DNA from: an uncultured Candidatus Melainabacteria bacterium
Lineage (GTDB): Bacteria; Cyanobacteriota; Vampirovibrionia; Gastranaerophilales; Gastranaerophilaceae
Reading direction: 5' to 3'
DNA: 64,000 bases
Assembly: GCA_934754775.1 (NCBI GenBank)
Contig: CAKVIM010000008.1
Location: 1 to 64,000, forward strand
Under the pieces are notes generated by a model. It searched no databases, was not told where the DNA came from, and saw nothing but the letters and a program-made list of their open reading frames with translations. This document shows, piece by piece, positions 53,478 through 62,092 of the stretch (within the stretch, counting starts at the first letter, position 1; every line of letters starts with the position of its first letter). A program made the translations under genes and the position numbers.

Positions 53478-55224
53478 CAGTTTCTTCTTGATTGTTGTTT
53501 TGCTCTGGAGTTTCGCTTGTAGCTTCCGGTTGTGTCGCAGCTCCGCTTTCCATTCCATTTATTTGAGCTATAATCGCATTTAATTCTTCTTCTTTTGTAC
53601 AAGCTCCAATTGCTTTTTTACATTCGTCATAAAATGCAATTTGTTGTTCGATAGATTCAAGCATAGCGGTTGTTTCATCCGGCGTTAAATCACTGCCGTA
53701 TAGGAATGGTGCACTATATAGAGGTGTCGTCCATCTATCAGCCGTAAATGTTGCGACTGCTGCCGGAGTTTTAGCTAATGTGTAGCCTTTTGTCAGAATT
53801 TCTCCAAACGCAGTATTCTTACCGCCGATTGCTGCTTGATATTCGTTTGTAGTGTATGTTTTAGGCTTATACCATTTCTTTGTTACAGCAGTTCTTGTTG
53901 ATACGTAATCATTTAATTTGCTCAAATGCTTGTCAGGATGTTTTGCCAAAGCTCGCATTTCGTTTTCTTTAGCCTTTATTAACTGTTTAAGCTGTTTTAC
54001 GTAGCTCTTTTGCATAGAATCTATTCTGCTTTTGAATAGCTGCATTCTTTTTGGTGCAATCGCATTATCGTTAACGTATTTGCCATATGTTTCCAAATAT
54101 TCTCTATTAAATGTGCCTGAGTTGTCTTTCAAAAGAGCGTCAAACTCAGCTTTAGATTTAATATTGGTTCCGAGTGAGCGAACTTCTTGCAAGTTCATTT
54201 CTAGCATTTGTTTTTCTTCATTTAATAATGCTTTTTTTGCAGCGTTTGTTTCTGTGCTGAGTTGAGAATTGATTTTTTGAAGTCTTGTTTCAAGAGAATT
54301 TTCCAACCCTTGTTTTTTGTTCGCATATATCGTTTCTCTATCGTTAAAGCCTTTCCAGCTCTCACTAAATTTTGCTTTATAAGCTTTGCCGAAACCGCCA
54401 CTTCTTGCAATAAGAGCTTTGTCAGCCGTAATGGCTTGCTTAGTAGCTCTGAATGCGTTTACTGTGCTATCTTTAAAGAAGTTTGACATACTTTCGCCAG
54501 CTTTTCCAAGCATAGTACTCTTTTCTGTCGCAGAACTTGCTAAAGAAGATGTGTCTGGATTTGTACGTAAACCTTTACCCAATCCTTTAAGACCAAATAT
54601 AGAAAGTCCGGTTGTTATTGCGTTTGCACAAATTTCTTGTTGAGCTTTATCTTTTTGTGCGTCAGTTCTTGCGTGGTCTAGGTCGCAAAATCCTTTAACT
54701 ACTCCAACACCGCCACCGATTGCACCTGCAGCTAAAAGACCATATCCGATTGCAGGCCCTACAACCGGAATGAATGTTGCTCCGACTGCAGCAGCTGCAA
54801 TGGCTACGTTCTTAAGCATTTTTTCCGGATGCCATCCGTCTTCATCGTATCCGATAAAACTTTTACCTATATTGGCAACGGCTGTTCCTGCGTTAGAAAG
54901 CCATCTTCCTGCCTTGTTCCAGAAGCTGTCTTTTTTGCTTCTTGGTACAGAATATGTGCTTGAACCGTCAGGTTTCATATTTTTATTTATAGCTGCTTGT
55001 TGTTTTTCAAGCTCTGCTATTTTAGAATGTAACTTTAATTCTTTTTCTGCTTTTTCTTTAAGTTCTTCTATCTTGATACGTTCCTCATAACTCAAAGTCT
55101 TAGTAGTTTCTTTCTCTTCAAATGCAGAATTCGTATCAGGAGAACTTGTGCTGTTCAGCTTAAATGGTGGCAAGTTGTTATAGTTTGAGTAGTCAAGTTG
55201 ACCCATGTTGCAAGTGTTTAACAT
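53458..55224 (-). CDS. Hypothetical 588-aa protein with Gly/Ala-rich hydrophobic hairpin
   Basis: No known family. Disordered polar N-terminus; a charged coiled coil at residues 47-80; a Gly/Ala/Val-rich hydrophobic region at about 135-175 (AAAAVGATFIPVVGPAIGYG, then LLAAGAIGGGVGVVKG) long enough for a membrane-inserting hairpin; further helical regions (residues 285-345 and 380-420); and an acidic Gln/Glu/Thr-rich tail. No signal peptide. The hydrophobic patch in a soluble context recalls pore-forming or translocator-like proteins and the pre-toxin regions of secreted effectors, but nothing proves this. The ATG follows TAGGGGAT. It is divergent from era. Confidence 0.7.
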   Translation of the reverse strand: MLNTCNMGQLDYSNYNNLPPFKLNSTSSPDTNSAFEEKETTKTLSYEERIKIEELKEKAEKELKLHSKIAELEKQQAAINKNMKPDGSSTYSVPRSKKDSFWNKAGRWLSNAGTAVANIGKSFIGYDEDGWHPEKMLKNVAIAAAAVGATFIPVVGPAIGYGLLAAGAIGGGVGVVKGFCDLDHARTDAQKDKAQQEICANAITTGLSIFGLKGLGKGLRTNPDTSSLASSATEKSTMLGKAGESMSNFFKDSTVNAFRATKQAITADKALIARSGGFGKAYKAKFSESWKGFNDRETIYANKKQGLENSLETRLQKINSQLSTETNAAKKALLNEEKQMLEMNLQEVRSLGTNIKSKAEFDALLKDNSGTFNREYLETYGKYVNDNAIAPKRMQLFKSRIDSMQKSYVKQLKQLIKAKENEMRALAKHPDKHLSKLNDYVSTRTAVTKKWYKPKTYTTNEYQAAIGGKNTAFGEILTKGYTLAKTPAAVATFTADRWTTPLYSAPFLYGSDLTPDETTAMLESIEQQIAFYDECKKAIGACTKEEELNAIIAQINGMESGAATQPEATSETPEQNNNQEETVTEEAS

Positions 55225-55327
55225 AATATCCCCTAAAGTTATATCCCTTAGTTATATAAAGTTTTTTTCTTTGCAAAAATTGACAAATTGTAACAATTGT
55301 TTACATTTAGTAATAAGCTTATGTTTT

Positions 55328-55336
55328 TGTTAAACT
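55328..55336 (+). promoter_or_regulatory. Extended -10 promoter, leaderless era
   Basis: TGTTAAACT ends 6 nt before the ATG at 55343; no ribosome binding site. Confidence 0.6.
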
Positions 55337-55342
55337 AGTAGT

Positions 55343-56236
55343 ATGAAATGTGGTTTTGTAGCTATATTAGGAAGGCCTAATGTTGGAAAGTCAACTCTTT
55401 TAAACCAAATTTTAGGACAAAAGATTGTAATTACCACTGATAAAGCCCAAACAACTAGAAAACGAATAAAAGGGATTTACACCGATAAAGAAGGACAGGT
55501 TGTGTTTGTTGATACCCCAGGGGTACACCGACCTCTCAATAAGCTTGGTGAATTTTTGTTGGAAGAAGCTAAGGTTGCTGTTCCTGATGCGGATTTAGTT
55601 TTGTTTCTTGTAGACGGTTCTGAGCCTGCTGGTAAGGGCGATAAGTGGATTGTAGAAAATATTCTTAAAAATATTAAAAGTCCGGTAATTTTGGTTATTA
55701 ATAAAGTTGACAAGGTTAAAAAGCTGGGAAAAGTCGAAGAAAATTTGCTTTCTTATAAGACTTTATTTGATGAAAATGTCCCTGTTGTGAGGATTTCAGC
55801 AAAAACAGGACGAAACAAAGATACTTTGCTTTCAAATATTTTCAAAAAACTTCCGGAAGGTGAACTTTTGTATCCTGAAGATGTCGTTACAGAAGAAAAC
55901 ATGCGAGATGTTACAGAAGAAATCATTAGAGAAAAAATTTTAATCAATACGCAGGATGAAATCCCACATTCAGTTGCGGTTAAGGTTGAGAAATATCAAG
56001 AATCTGATGATATAGATAGAATTTATGCCACAATTTATTGTGAGCACAAAAGCCAAAAAGGAATTCTTATTGGAAAAGGCGGAAGTCTTTTGAAAACAAT
56101 AGGTATTCAGGCACGAGAAGAGTTGGAAAAGATTGTGGAGAAAAAAGTATTTCTGGGCTTGGAAGTAAAGGTTGAGAAAGACTGGAGAAAGAAAGACAAG
56201 GTACTTGAAAATTTCGGGTACAAATCGGAAAAATAA
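55343..56236 (+). CDS. era: GTPase Era
   Basis: Ribosome assembly GTPase that binds the 3' end of 16S rRNA. 297 aa. G1 GRPNVGKSTLLNQ, G2 TTRKRIKGIY, G3 DTPGVHRPLNKLG, G4 NKVDKVKK, and the C-terminal KH domain with GILIGKGGSLLKTIG. Full length. The start codon lies 6 nt after an extended -10 box. The GH13 gene starts 19 nt later with its own AGGAG site and may share the transcript. Confidence 0.96.
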   Translation: MKCGFVAILGRPNVGKSTLLNQILGQKIVITTDKAQTTRKRIKGIYTDKEGQVVFVDTPGVHRPLNKLGEFLLEEAKVAVPDADLVLFLVDGSEPAGKGDKWIVENILKNIKSPVILVINKVDKVKKLGKVEENLLSYKTLFDENVPVVRISAKTGRNKDTLLSNIFKKLPEGELLYPEDVVTEENMRDVTEEIIREKILINTQDEIPHSVAVKVEKYQESDDIDRIYATIYCEHKSQKGILIGKGGSLLKTIGIQAREELEKIVEKKVFLGLEVKVEKDWRKKDKVLENFGYKSEK

Positions 56237-56255
56237 TTGTCAGGAGTGTGTGTAG

Positions 56256-58508
56256 ATGAAAGTACAAAGTATAAATAGCTTTAATGGATTAACTGGTCGC
56301 CGTCAACAAAAACCGAGTTTTGGCAGGAACTGGTCTGAACACGTAAGTTGGGGTGCTAATTATATGAAGGAAACAGGTAAGACAAACTTCAAAATGTTTT
56401 CTTTCCCTGATGCAAAAGGTGTATTTGTTGAGGTTGCAGATAAGGCTGTAGCCGGTGTTTCTAATATTAGAGAAAGAATTGTTCAAGTTCTGGCAACAAT
56501 GGGAACCGCTTTTTCAATAAAAGAAATTATCGCAAAAGATGGTGAGTCAAAAGTCTACCCGATGGAAAACAAGGGCGATGGTGTCTTCCAAGCGGATAAT
56601 GTAGATGCTAAAGCTGATGACAAATATAGATTTGTGATAGTTGATAAAGATAACAATATTAATATCGTAAAAGACCCGTACGCAAAGAGGCAAGAGAATA
56701 TTAACGGGTGGAGTTCAGTATATGATTCAAATAATTACGAGTGGAAAAATACTGCTTGGTTGGAAGGTAAAGACTCACGCAGAATTGTAAGGAAACCGAA
56801 TGAACCGCTAAGAGGGTTGGATAAACTTATTATTGACGAGGTCAATATTCCTACTCTAACGCAAGAGGGAACTTTTGAAGCTGCGAAAAAACGAATTGAT
56901 GTTATTGCTAATCGTGGTGTTGCAACAGCAATTGAGCTTATGCCTGTTGAAAATACTTTCTCAAAACAATGGGGCTATGATGGTGTTGATAAGTTTGCTG
57001 TTAACGAGAAATTGGGTGGAGCTGTACAGCTTAAAGAGCTTATAGACTACGCTCACGGAAAAGGGTTGAATGTAATTATGGATATGGTTCCGAATCATAT
57101 GGGGCCGGACGGTGATTACCTGAAACAAACCGGTCCTTATGAAGCCGGCGATGGTCAATTCGGTGCAAAATTAAACTATGAAGGTCAAGATAACAGATAT
57201 GTAAGAGATTGGATGACAAATGCCGCTCTTTGGTGGGCAAATGAGTTTAAAGTCGACGGGATAAGGTTTGATATGACTAAGGAAACTGCTTCTGATTATC
57301 TGTTGAAACAGTTCGTAGAAGAATTGAATGAACATAATCCACTTGTGTTCACTATTGCAGAGGATGGTAGAAATAATAAGCTTTCTGTTACAAGATATGA
57401 TGATAGTACTAATCCGCACGATGATAAGTTAGACTTTATTGATATGAATATCGAGTTCATACATTCAAGGAACTGGAAATCAACTCCGCACGCAATCGGC
57501 TTTGACAGTGAATGGGACTTTCCGCTCATGCATTCTCTAAAGAGTGCGGTTATTCAAACTAATCAGACTTCTTTGAATGAAATCGACGAGAATATAATTT
57601 CTTCCGGCCCACGTGTTAAATATGCAATGAGTCATGATGAGATTGGTAATGTTGATGGAACAAGATTGATTCAAAAGGTTGTGGCACAGTATTTGAACCT
57701 TTATTCTAATATCAAAGGTATTGATGATGCCGATAGAGGACAAAAAGCTGCTCAGCTTTCGCAAAAACTTGTTGAAACGATTGTTACAAATGAAAATATT
57801 TCAAATGAAGATTTAAGAAGGCTTGAACAAAACTTTGGTTGTGGTTACTTTTATGATAAAGATGTGCTAAAAACGGCTTTAAAAGTGGCTCTTGCAAAAC
57901 AAAGATTAGCTCAAGGAACTATAATGACAATCCCGGGGCCGAAGATGTTCTTTCAAGGAGATGATAATGCAGAAGTTGCTTCTTTTAAATTCTTCAGAGA
58001 GTTTTCCGGTGAAAAATATGATAGAGAATTCTATCCTGATTTTGCGTCAAAAATTATTCGTGAAAAGGGTTATGACACTCTTGTAGAAAAGGCAATGCCA
58101 GTTTCTGTTATAGATAAAATTAAACCGAACGGAAGTTTTAAAGATATGCAAACTCAGATGATTGCCTTCAATCAGGACTTTGCTAAAATTTTTAAAGAAA
58201 ATCCTGCACTTCAAGATGGCGAAATCACTGCAAGGTATAAAGAACACGACAAATTGGTACATATTCATAGGATTACGAAGGGTGGTAATGATATCGTAGT
58301 GTTCAAAAATTTTGCAGATACCTTTTTTGACGGGAACTATTCAAGCTTAGGTTTCCCAAAAGATGGTGATTGGGTAGAAATTCTTAACAGCGATGAGATT
58401 AAATACGGTGGCGGCGGTAAGACGAATAAAGGTAGAGTTTTTAACGATTTTAACCAAAGCTTTAATTTGGCTGCAAATAGTATTGTTGTAATGAAAAGAA
58501 TTAAGTAA
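56256..58508 (+). CDS. GH13 family alpha-glucan enzyme (TreZ / branching-enzyme-like)
   Basis: 750 aa. The N-terminal 30 residues (MKVQSINSFNGLTGRRQQKP, then SFG) are a short polar extension of a kind common in lineage-specific proteins here. A CBM48-like domain follows (residues 45-165; DKYRFVIVDKDN, DPYAKRQENING), then a TIM barrel: MDMVPNHMGPDGDYL near residue 272, nucleophile Asp in VKVDGIRF-like VDGIRFDMTKE near residue 333, Glu in VFTIAEDGR near residue 366, and transition-state Asp in SHDEIGNVDG near residue 460. The GTFEAAKKRIDVIANRGVAT and WGYDGVDKFAVN segments fit malto-oligosyltrehalose trehalohydrolase and branching enzymes. No signal peptide, so it acts on internal glucan. Confidence 0.85.
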   Translation: MKVQSINSFNGLTGRRQQKPSFGRNWSEHVSWGANYMKETGKTNFKMFSFPDAKGVFVEVADKAVAGVSNIRERIVQVLATMGTAFSIKEIIAKDGESKVYPMENKGDGVFQADNVDAKADDKYRFVIVDKDNNINIVKDPYAKRQENINGWSSVYDSNNYEWKNTAWLEGKDSRRIVRKPNEPLRGLDKLIIDEVNIPTLTQEGTFEAAKKRIDVIANRGVATAIELMPVENTFSKQWGYDGVDKFAVNEKLGGAVQLKELIDYAHGKGLNVIMDMVPNHMGPDGDYLKQTGPYEAGDGQFGAKLNYEGQDNRYVRDWMTNAALWWANEFKVDGIRFDMTKETASDYLLKQFVEELNEHNPLVFTIAEDGRNNKLSVTRYDDSTNPHDDKLDFIDMNIEFIHSRNWKSTPHAIGFDSEWDFPLMHSLKSAVIQTNQTSLNEIDENIISSGPRVKYAMSHDEIGNVDGTRLIQKVVAQYLNLYSNIKGIDDADRGQKAAQLSQKLVETIVTNENISNEDLRRLEQNFGCGYFYDKDVLKTALKVALAKQRLAQGTIMTIPGPKMFFQGDDNAEVASFKFFREFSGEKYDREFYPDFASKIIREKGYDTLVEKAMPVSVIDKIKPNGSFKDMQTQMIAFNQDFAKIFKENPALQDGEITARYKEHDKLVHIHRITKGGNDIVVFKNFADTFFDGNYSSLGFPKDGDWVEILNSDEIKYGGGGKTNKGRVFNDFNQSFNLAANSIVVMKRIK

Positions 58509-58516
58509 TTTAGATT

Positions 58517-58546
58517 TAGGGGTATATAATAAATACCCCTAGTTTA
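58517..58546 (+). terminator. Weak terminator after the GH13 gene
   Basis: AGGGGTAT (58518-58525) pairs with ATACCCCT (58533-58540); the T-tract is weak. Confidence 0.5.
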
Positions 58547-58611
58547 CTTAAAGTGTATCACTTTACAAAAAAACTTGTACCTGTTAACATAGTGGTGAAG
58601 GAAGTGTAAAT

Positions 58612-58775
58612 ATGACATTTATTATAAGCAGAAAATTCCATCATGCTCATACAAACCCGAAAGGGCTTGGAGTTATGCTGCTTCTCTAATGACTCCTCAA
58701 ATCGGCTCTTTCGGGATATCTAAGAGAGATGGTAAAGAGTACGATACAAGGAGAAAATTTTTAAAATGTCATTAG
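58612..58775 (+). promoter_or_regulatory. Structured leader with two overlapping micro-ORFs
   Basis: Micro-ORF 1 (58612-58689, 25 codons, MTFIISRKFHHAHTNP and onward) has an AAGGAAG site 7 nt upstream. Its stop overlaps the ATG of micro-ORF 2 (TAATG; 58689-58775, 28 codons, MTPQIGSFGISKRDGKEYDT and onward), which overlaps the start of the main gene at 58766 by 10 nt. The same DNA folds as nested stems: CCCGAAAG (58656-58663) with CTTTCGGG (58708-58715), and GGAGT (58669-58673) with ACTCC (58692-58696). It could be a leader-peptide regulatory region or the decayed end of a former gene, since the frame upstream of micro-ORF 2 also reads as plausible protein. Confidence 0.45.
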
Positions 58776-59998
58776 TAAATATAATATCAGCAATAGGAAA
58801 TAACAGTAGCGTTTACCCGCTGATTGTTCGTGATTGCGGGATTGAGGTGCCTTCAAAAGTCGTGATGACTTATAATCAAAACCTCAAAGACTCAAAACAA
58901 ATGGCTAATAATGCGGTAAGAGAACGTTTAATAGACGAATACGGGACTTCTCTTGTCTGGTTGGGCGGAATTCCTGCGATGGATGCTATTTGTAATTGGG
59001 GAATCAGAAAATGCGGTTATAACCCGAAAGTCAATCCTTCGCTGTTGAAAGAGGACTCTAAACAGGGATTAAAATTTAATATTGAAAAGTTTAAGAAGCT
59101 TGCTCCAGAGGAAGTTAAGGAAATGGAGAAGGTTCTGAATAATAAGTCAACTTATCAGAAACTGCTTGCGGGTAAATTTGTTTTGTCGACGGCCATTCCT
59201 GTTGCTATAATGGGCTATTTTTTACCTAAGTTTAATTTTGCTTTAACTGATAAGATAAGAAAAAAACAAGAAGCTCTGAAGCCTGTAGTTGAGCCGATTT
59301 TAAAGGATGAAGAAAAGATTGAAGGCAAAAACCTTCCGGCATTTAGAGGTGTTTCAGCGGCTTTAGCTAATATGCCGACAGTTCACAAAATGGCTCTAAC
59401 TGATGGCGGTTTGACTGTGGGTAGAGTCGGAACTGCAAGAAATAAGTACGAAAAATTAGAAAATGGGTTCAAGATGTCTATGATGATGTTTTTAAACTTT
59501 GTTGCTCCGATTTGGATTGCCAAAGGTTTTGACTCGCTTTCTAACAAACTTTTTAATACAAACGTGAACCTTGACCCTAACTTGTTGAACGATAAAGAGT
59601 TTTTAGCTGAGGTTAAGAACAATTCTCTGGAACTTCCAAAAGATGACGTTATCGGATTTTTGGATAATAATCCCGATTCGAAATTTGCTAAGCTTGCCGA
59701 AAAATATTGCGGTGTAAAATATTTGAAAAATCGAGTCCGTGATCCGAGAGAGTTTGTGAACGAAAAGAAAATTGAAGTGTTTAAAAAAGAGATAGAAAAA
59801 TTTGCAAAACAGGCTGGCGAGTCTGTGGATGTTAATAAATTTGCAAAAAAAGCACTTTGGGTTAAGTCTGCAAATATTTTAGCGAATGTTGGGATAAGCA
59901 GTTTCTTGCTTGCTGTCGCTCTTCCGAAGTTGACATTCATTTTGCGTAAAAAAGTTACAGGTTCTGATGCAGAACCCGGATTGATAAAAAAGGCGTGA
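58766..59998 (+). CDS. Hypothetical membrane protein, lineage-specific family
   Basis: 410 aa, no known family. Polar N-terminus (MSLVNIISAIGNNSSVYPLI), a hydrophobic stretch near residues 57-72 (LVWLGGIPAMDAICNWG), further hydrophobic segments near 135-152 (FVLSTAIPVAIMGYFLP), 237-252 (MSMMMFLNFVAPIWIA) and 371-390 (ILANVGISSFLLAVALP), and a basic C-terminus. The spacing of hydrophobic and Lys-rich regions matches the 398-aa protein at 10227, so the two may be distant paralogues. Good AAGGAG site 11 nt before the ATG and an unusual structured leader with micro-ORFs upstream. Confidence 0.75.
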   Translation: MSLVNIISAIGNNSSVYPLIVRDCGIEVPSKVVMTYNQNLKDSKQMANNAVRERLIDEYGTSLVWLGGIPAMDAICNWGIRKCGYNPKVNPSLLKEDSKQGLKFNIEKFKKLAPEEVKEMEKVLNNKSTYQKLLAGKFVLSTAIPVAIMGYFLPKFNFALTDKIRKKQEALKPVVEPILKDEEKIEGKNLPAFRGVSAALANMPTVHKMALTDGGLTVGRVGTARNKYEKLENGFKMSMMMFLNFVAPIWIAKGFDSLSNKLFNTNVNLDPNLLNDKEFLAEVKNNSLELPKDDVIGFLDNNPDSKFAKLAEKYCGVKYLKNRVRDPREFVNEKKIEVFKKEIEKFAKQAGESVDVNKFAKKALWVKSANILANVGISSFLLAVALPKLTFILRKKVTGSDAEPGLIKKA

Positions 59999-60085
59999 GA
60001 TTAAAATTATATAAATATTTTAAGAATATCGTTTTTTTTATACTATACTTGAATGGTAGTTAAAAATTATAAATGGAGAAAGAGA

Positions 60086-60910
60086 ATGACAGTTTTAGAA
60101 AAATCATTGATTCACCCATCTGCAGTTATACATCCGTCTGCAGAAATCGCAGAAGGTGTAAGCATCGGACCTAACGTAGTGATTGGCGAAGGTGTAAAGA
60201 TAGGCAAAGGTACAAGAATTATTGCTAATGCGTATATTGAGTTTGCAGAAATTGGTGAAAACTGTACAATTTCTCCGTTCTCAACAATCGGTTCAGAACC
60301 TCAAGATTTGGGCTATAAAGGTGAAGCAACAAAAGTTGTTATCGGTAATGAAACAATCATCAAAGAAAACGTTACAATTCACAGAGGTGCCGCATGTGGC
60401 GACTTTACAACAAGAATTGGTAACAAATGCTTGTTGATGGTTGGCTCTCACGTAGCTCACAATTGTGTTTTGGCTGATCAAGTAATCTTGGCTAACTTGG
60501 TAACTCTTGGTGGCCATGTACACGTTGGGTTTGGTGCGTTTGTTGGCGGCATGAGCGTATTCCACCAAAATATCAGAATCGGTGATATGGCTATTATTAG
60601 CGGGTTCTCTGCTTCTCGTCAAGACATTCTTCCTTATTCAAAAGGTGAAGGACGTCCGCCTGTTCCACGTGGATTGAATGTTATTGCGATGAAACGTAGA
60701 GGTGTTTCTCAAGAAATTAGAACTGCTACCAATGAAGCGTTTAAACTATTGATTTCAGAAGAATATAATACAACTCAAGCTATTGAAAAAATTAAGGCTG
60801 AGATTCCGATGAATGAATATATCGAAAAGATGATAGATTTCATCCAAACTTCAAAGAGAGGTGTGTTGCTAAAATCTCATAAATCAGGTTATCAATCATT
60901 GGATGAATAG
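60086..60910 (+). CDS. lpxA: UDP-N-acetylglucosamine acyltransferase
   Basis: First committed enzyme of lipid A synthesis, acylating the 3-OH of UDP-GlcNAc. 274 aa, left-handed beta-helix of hexapeptide repeats (SAVIHPSAEIAEGVSIGPNV, then VIGEGVKIGKGT). The catalytic His is in GSHVAHNCVLAD near residue 128; TLGGHVHVGFGAFVGGMSVF and HQNIRIGDMAIISG are family-typical. The C-terminal helices are complete. An ATG 33 nt upstream is in frame, but the GGAGAAAGA site directly precedes 60086. It stands apart from lpxD and fabZ, which usually accompany it. Confidence 0.93.
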   Translation: MTVLEKSLIHPSAVIHPSAEIAEGVSIGPNVVIGEGVKIGKGTRIIANAYIEFAEIGENCTISPFSTIGSEPQDLGYKGEATKVVIGNETIIKENVTIHRGAACGDFTTRIGNKCLLMVGSHVAHNCVLADQVILANLVTLGGHVHVGFGAFVGGMSVFHQNIRIGDMAIISGFSASRQDILPYSKGEGRPPVPRGLNVIAMKRRGVSQEIRTATNEAFKLLISEEYNTTQAIEKIKAEIPMNEYIEKMIDFIQTSKRGVLLKSHKSGYQSLDE

Positions 60911-60934
60911 AGTCTGAAAAATAAATTTAACGAT

Positions 60935-60974
60935 AAAGGGTATTAATTACAATTATTAATGCCCTTTGTTTTTT
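60935..60974 (+). terminator. Terminator of lpxA
   Basis: AAAGGGTATTAAT pairs with ATTAATGCCCTTT (one G-T pair), then a T-run. Confidence 0.85.
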
Positions 60975-61069
60975 ACCTAAATGTTAAGTTTTGTAAAACG
61001 CTATAAATCAATGATATTGCCATAAATGCTCAAATGTTTAAAATTATACAAAAATATTCTTTAACCCTC

Positions 61070-61099
61070 TTGACTTAATTTTCTTATGTGCAATAATAT
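61070..61099 (+). promoter_or_regulatory. Promoter of candidate small RNA
   Basis: TTGACT (61070-61075) and TAATAT (61094-61099), 18-nt spacing. It is one of the best -35/-10 pairs in the window and has no coding sequence downstream before a terminator. Confidence 0.65.
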
Positions 61100-61105
61100 A
61101 GGTAT

Positions 61106-61241
61106 GCACTTTAAGTGTAGCCGAAACACTAAATAGTAAATAACCCCAAAAATCATATAAACTCCTAGATAATAAACACTAAAAAGACCATTAGGATGCA
61201 GAAAACAAAACCCACTCGACACACACCGGGTGGTTTTTTTT
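61106..61241 (+). ncRNA. Candidate small RNA, about 135 nt
   Basis: Bounded by a good promoter and an intrinsic terminator (CCACTCG, 8-nt loop, CGGGTGG, eight Ts; 61212-61241). It contains a 5' hairpin AGTGT/ACACT (61114-61130) with an AGCCGAA loop, an A-rich single-stranded middle, and ACTCCT (61161-61166), which is complementary to a Shine-Dalgarno sequence and can be masked by TAGGA at 61192-61196. It does not match SRP, tmRNA, 6S or RNase P. With the lpxA terminator it fills the 60911-61267 gap. Confidence 0.55.
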
Positions 61242-61254
61242 ATGCCTTTTTGTA

Positions 61255-61260
61255 TATAAT
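61255..61260 (+). promoter_or_regulatory. -10 box for leaderless EamA gene
   Basis: TATAAT ends 7 nt before the ATG at 61268, directly after the small RNA terminator. Confidence 0.6.
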
Positions 61261-61267
61261 ATAAATT

Positions 61268-62092
61268 ATGATTTCTATTGTATTCGGTGTAATAGCAAGG
61301 ATTTTTTCAAACTCTTATTTGAATCTTTTTCAAAAAGTGTTGACTGCAAAAGGGCAAAAATCTTCTGTGGTTAACTTTTACACATATTTGGGGCTTTCAG
61401 TTCTGGGGTTGTTTTTTCTTGATAAAATTAATCTGACTCAAGAAATATTATTTTATGCTTCAATTATGGGACTTCTTGGGAGTTTGGGAAATTATTTTAT
61501 AATAAAAGCCTTGTCAATGGGCGATTTATCATCAATTGCTCCTATAAATTCTTATAAACCGATTGTTGCAATGTTTGTTGGATTTTTGTGGTTACATGAA
61601 ATTCCGACTATACAGGCGATTTTCGGTATTGGATTAATTGTGCTTGGAACTTACTTTCTCTTAGGTTTTGCAAAAGTTGAAGTTCCCCATCAAGCCATTT
61701 TCTATCGAGTTCTTGCGTTGTTTTTCTCCGGAATAGAAGCAATTTTTATTAAAAAAATAATTTTGCTTACAAATGTAACTGCAGCTTTCTTTTTGTGGGC
61801 ATTTTTCGGACTTCTGTTTGCTTTGATATTTCTAGCAGTATCAAGGCATAAGCCTAAAATTGTATCTCTCAAGTACCAGCTATTGCTGATTTCAGCTGTT
61901 GGTGTAATGCAATATTCGACTAACTATGTTTTTTCTAAGATGAATGTTGCTTATGCTCTTGCTCTGTTTCAGCTTTCAACTTTGTTAAGTGTATTTCTTG
62001 GTGCAAGCATGTTTAATGAGCAAAATATAAAGGCAAAAGTTGTTGGCTCTTTGATTATGATAGCTGGGGCGGTAACTATTATACTCGCTTAA
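61268..62092 (+). CDS. EamA/DMT-superfamily transporter
   Basis: 274 aa, about ten transmembrane helices in two EamA repeats. ALSMGDLSSIAPINSYKPIV near residue 80 and the matching second-half segment YVFSKMNVAYALALFQLSTL near residue 222 are the conserved helix-4-type stretches. It probably exports a metabolite or amino acid; the substrate is not predictable. Leaderless start behind a TATAAT box. Its stop overlaps that of the convergent tag gene by 14 nt. Confidence 0.82.
   Translation: MISIVFGVIARIFSNSYLNLFQKVLTAKGQKSSVVNFYTYLGLSVLGLFFLDKINLTQEILFYASIMGLLGSLGNYFIIKALSMGDLSSIAPINSYKPIVAMFVGFLWLHEIPTIQAIFGIGLIVLGTYFLLGFAKVEVPHQAIFYRVLALFFSGIEAIFIKKIILLTNVTAAFFLWAFFGLLFALIFLAVSRHKPKIVSLKYQLLLISAVGVMQYSTNYVFSKMNVAYALALFQLSTLLSVFLGASMFNEQNIKAKVVGSLIMIAGAVTIILA

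Noticed and set aside
61106..61241. Yfr1, 6S RNA, tmRNA or tracrRNA assignment for the candidate small RNA
   Set aside because: The Yfr1 core ACTCCTCACAC is not present as such, there is no long closing stem as in 6S, no tRNA-like ends as in tmRNA, and no CRISPR array.
61195..61263. 22-codon frame (MQKTKPTRHTPGG and onward)
   Set aside because: It runs through the terminator stem and T-run of the small RNA, and its SD-like bases abut the ATG.
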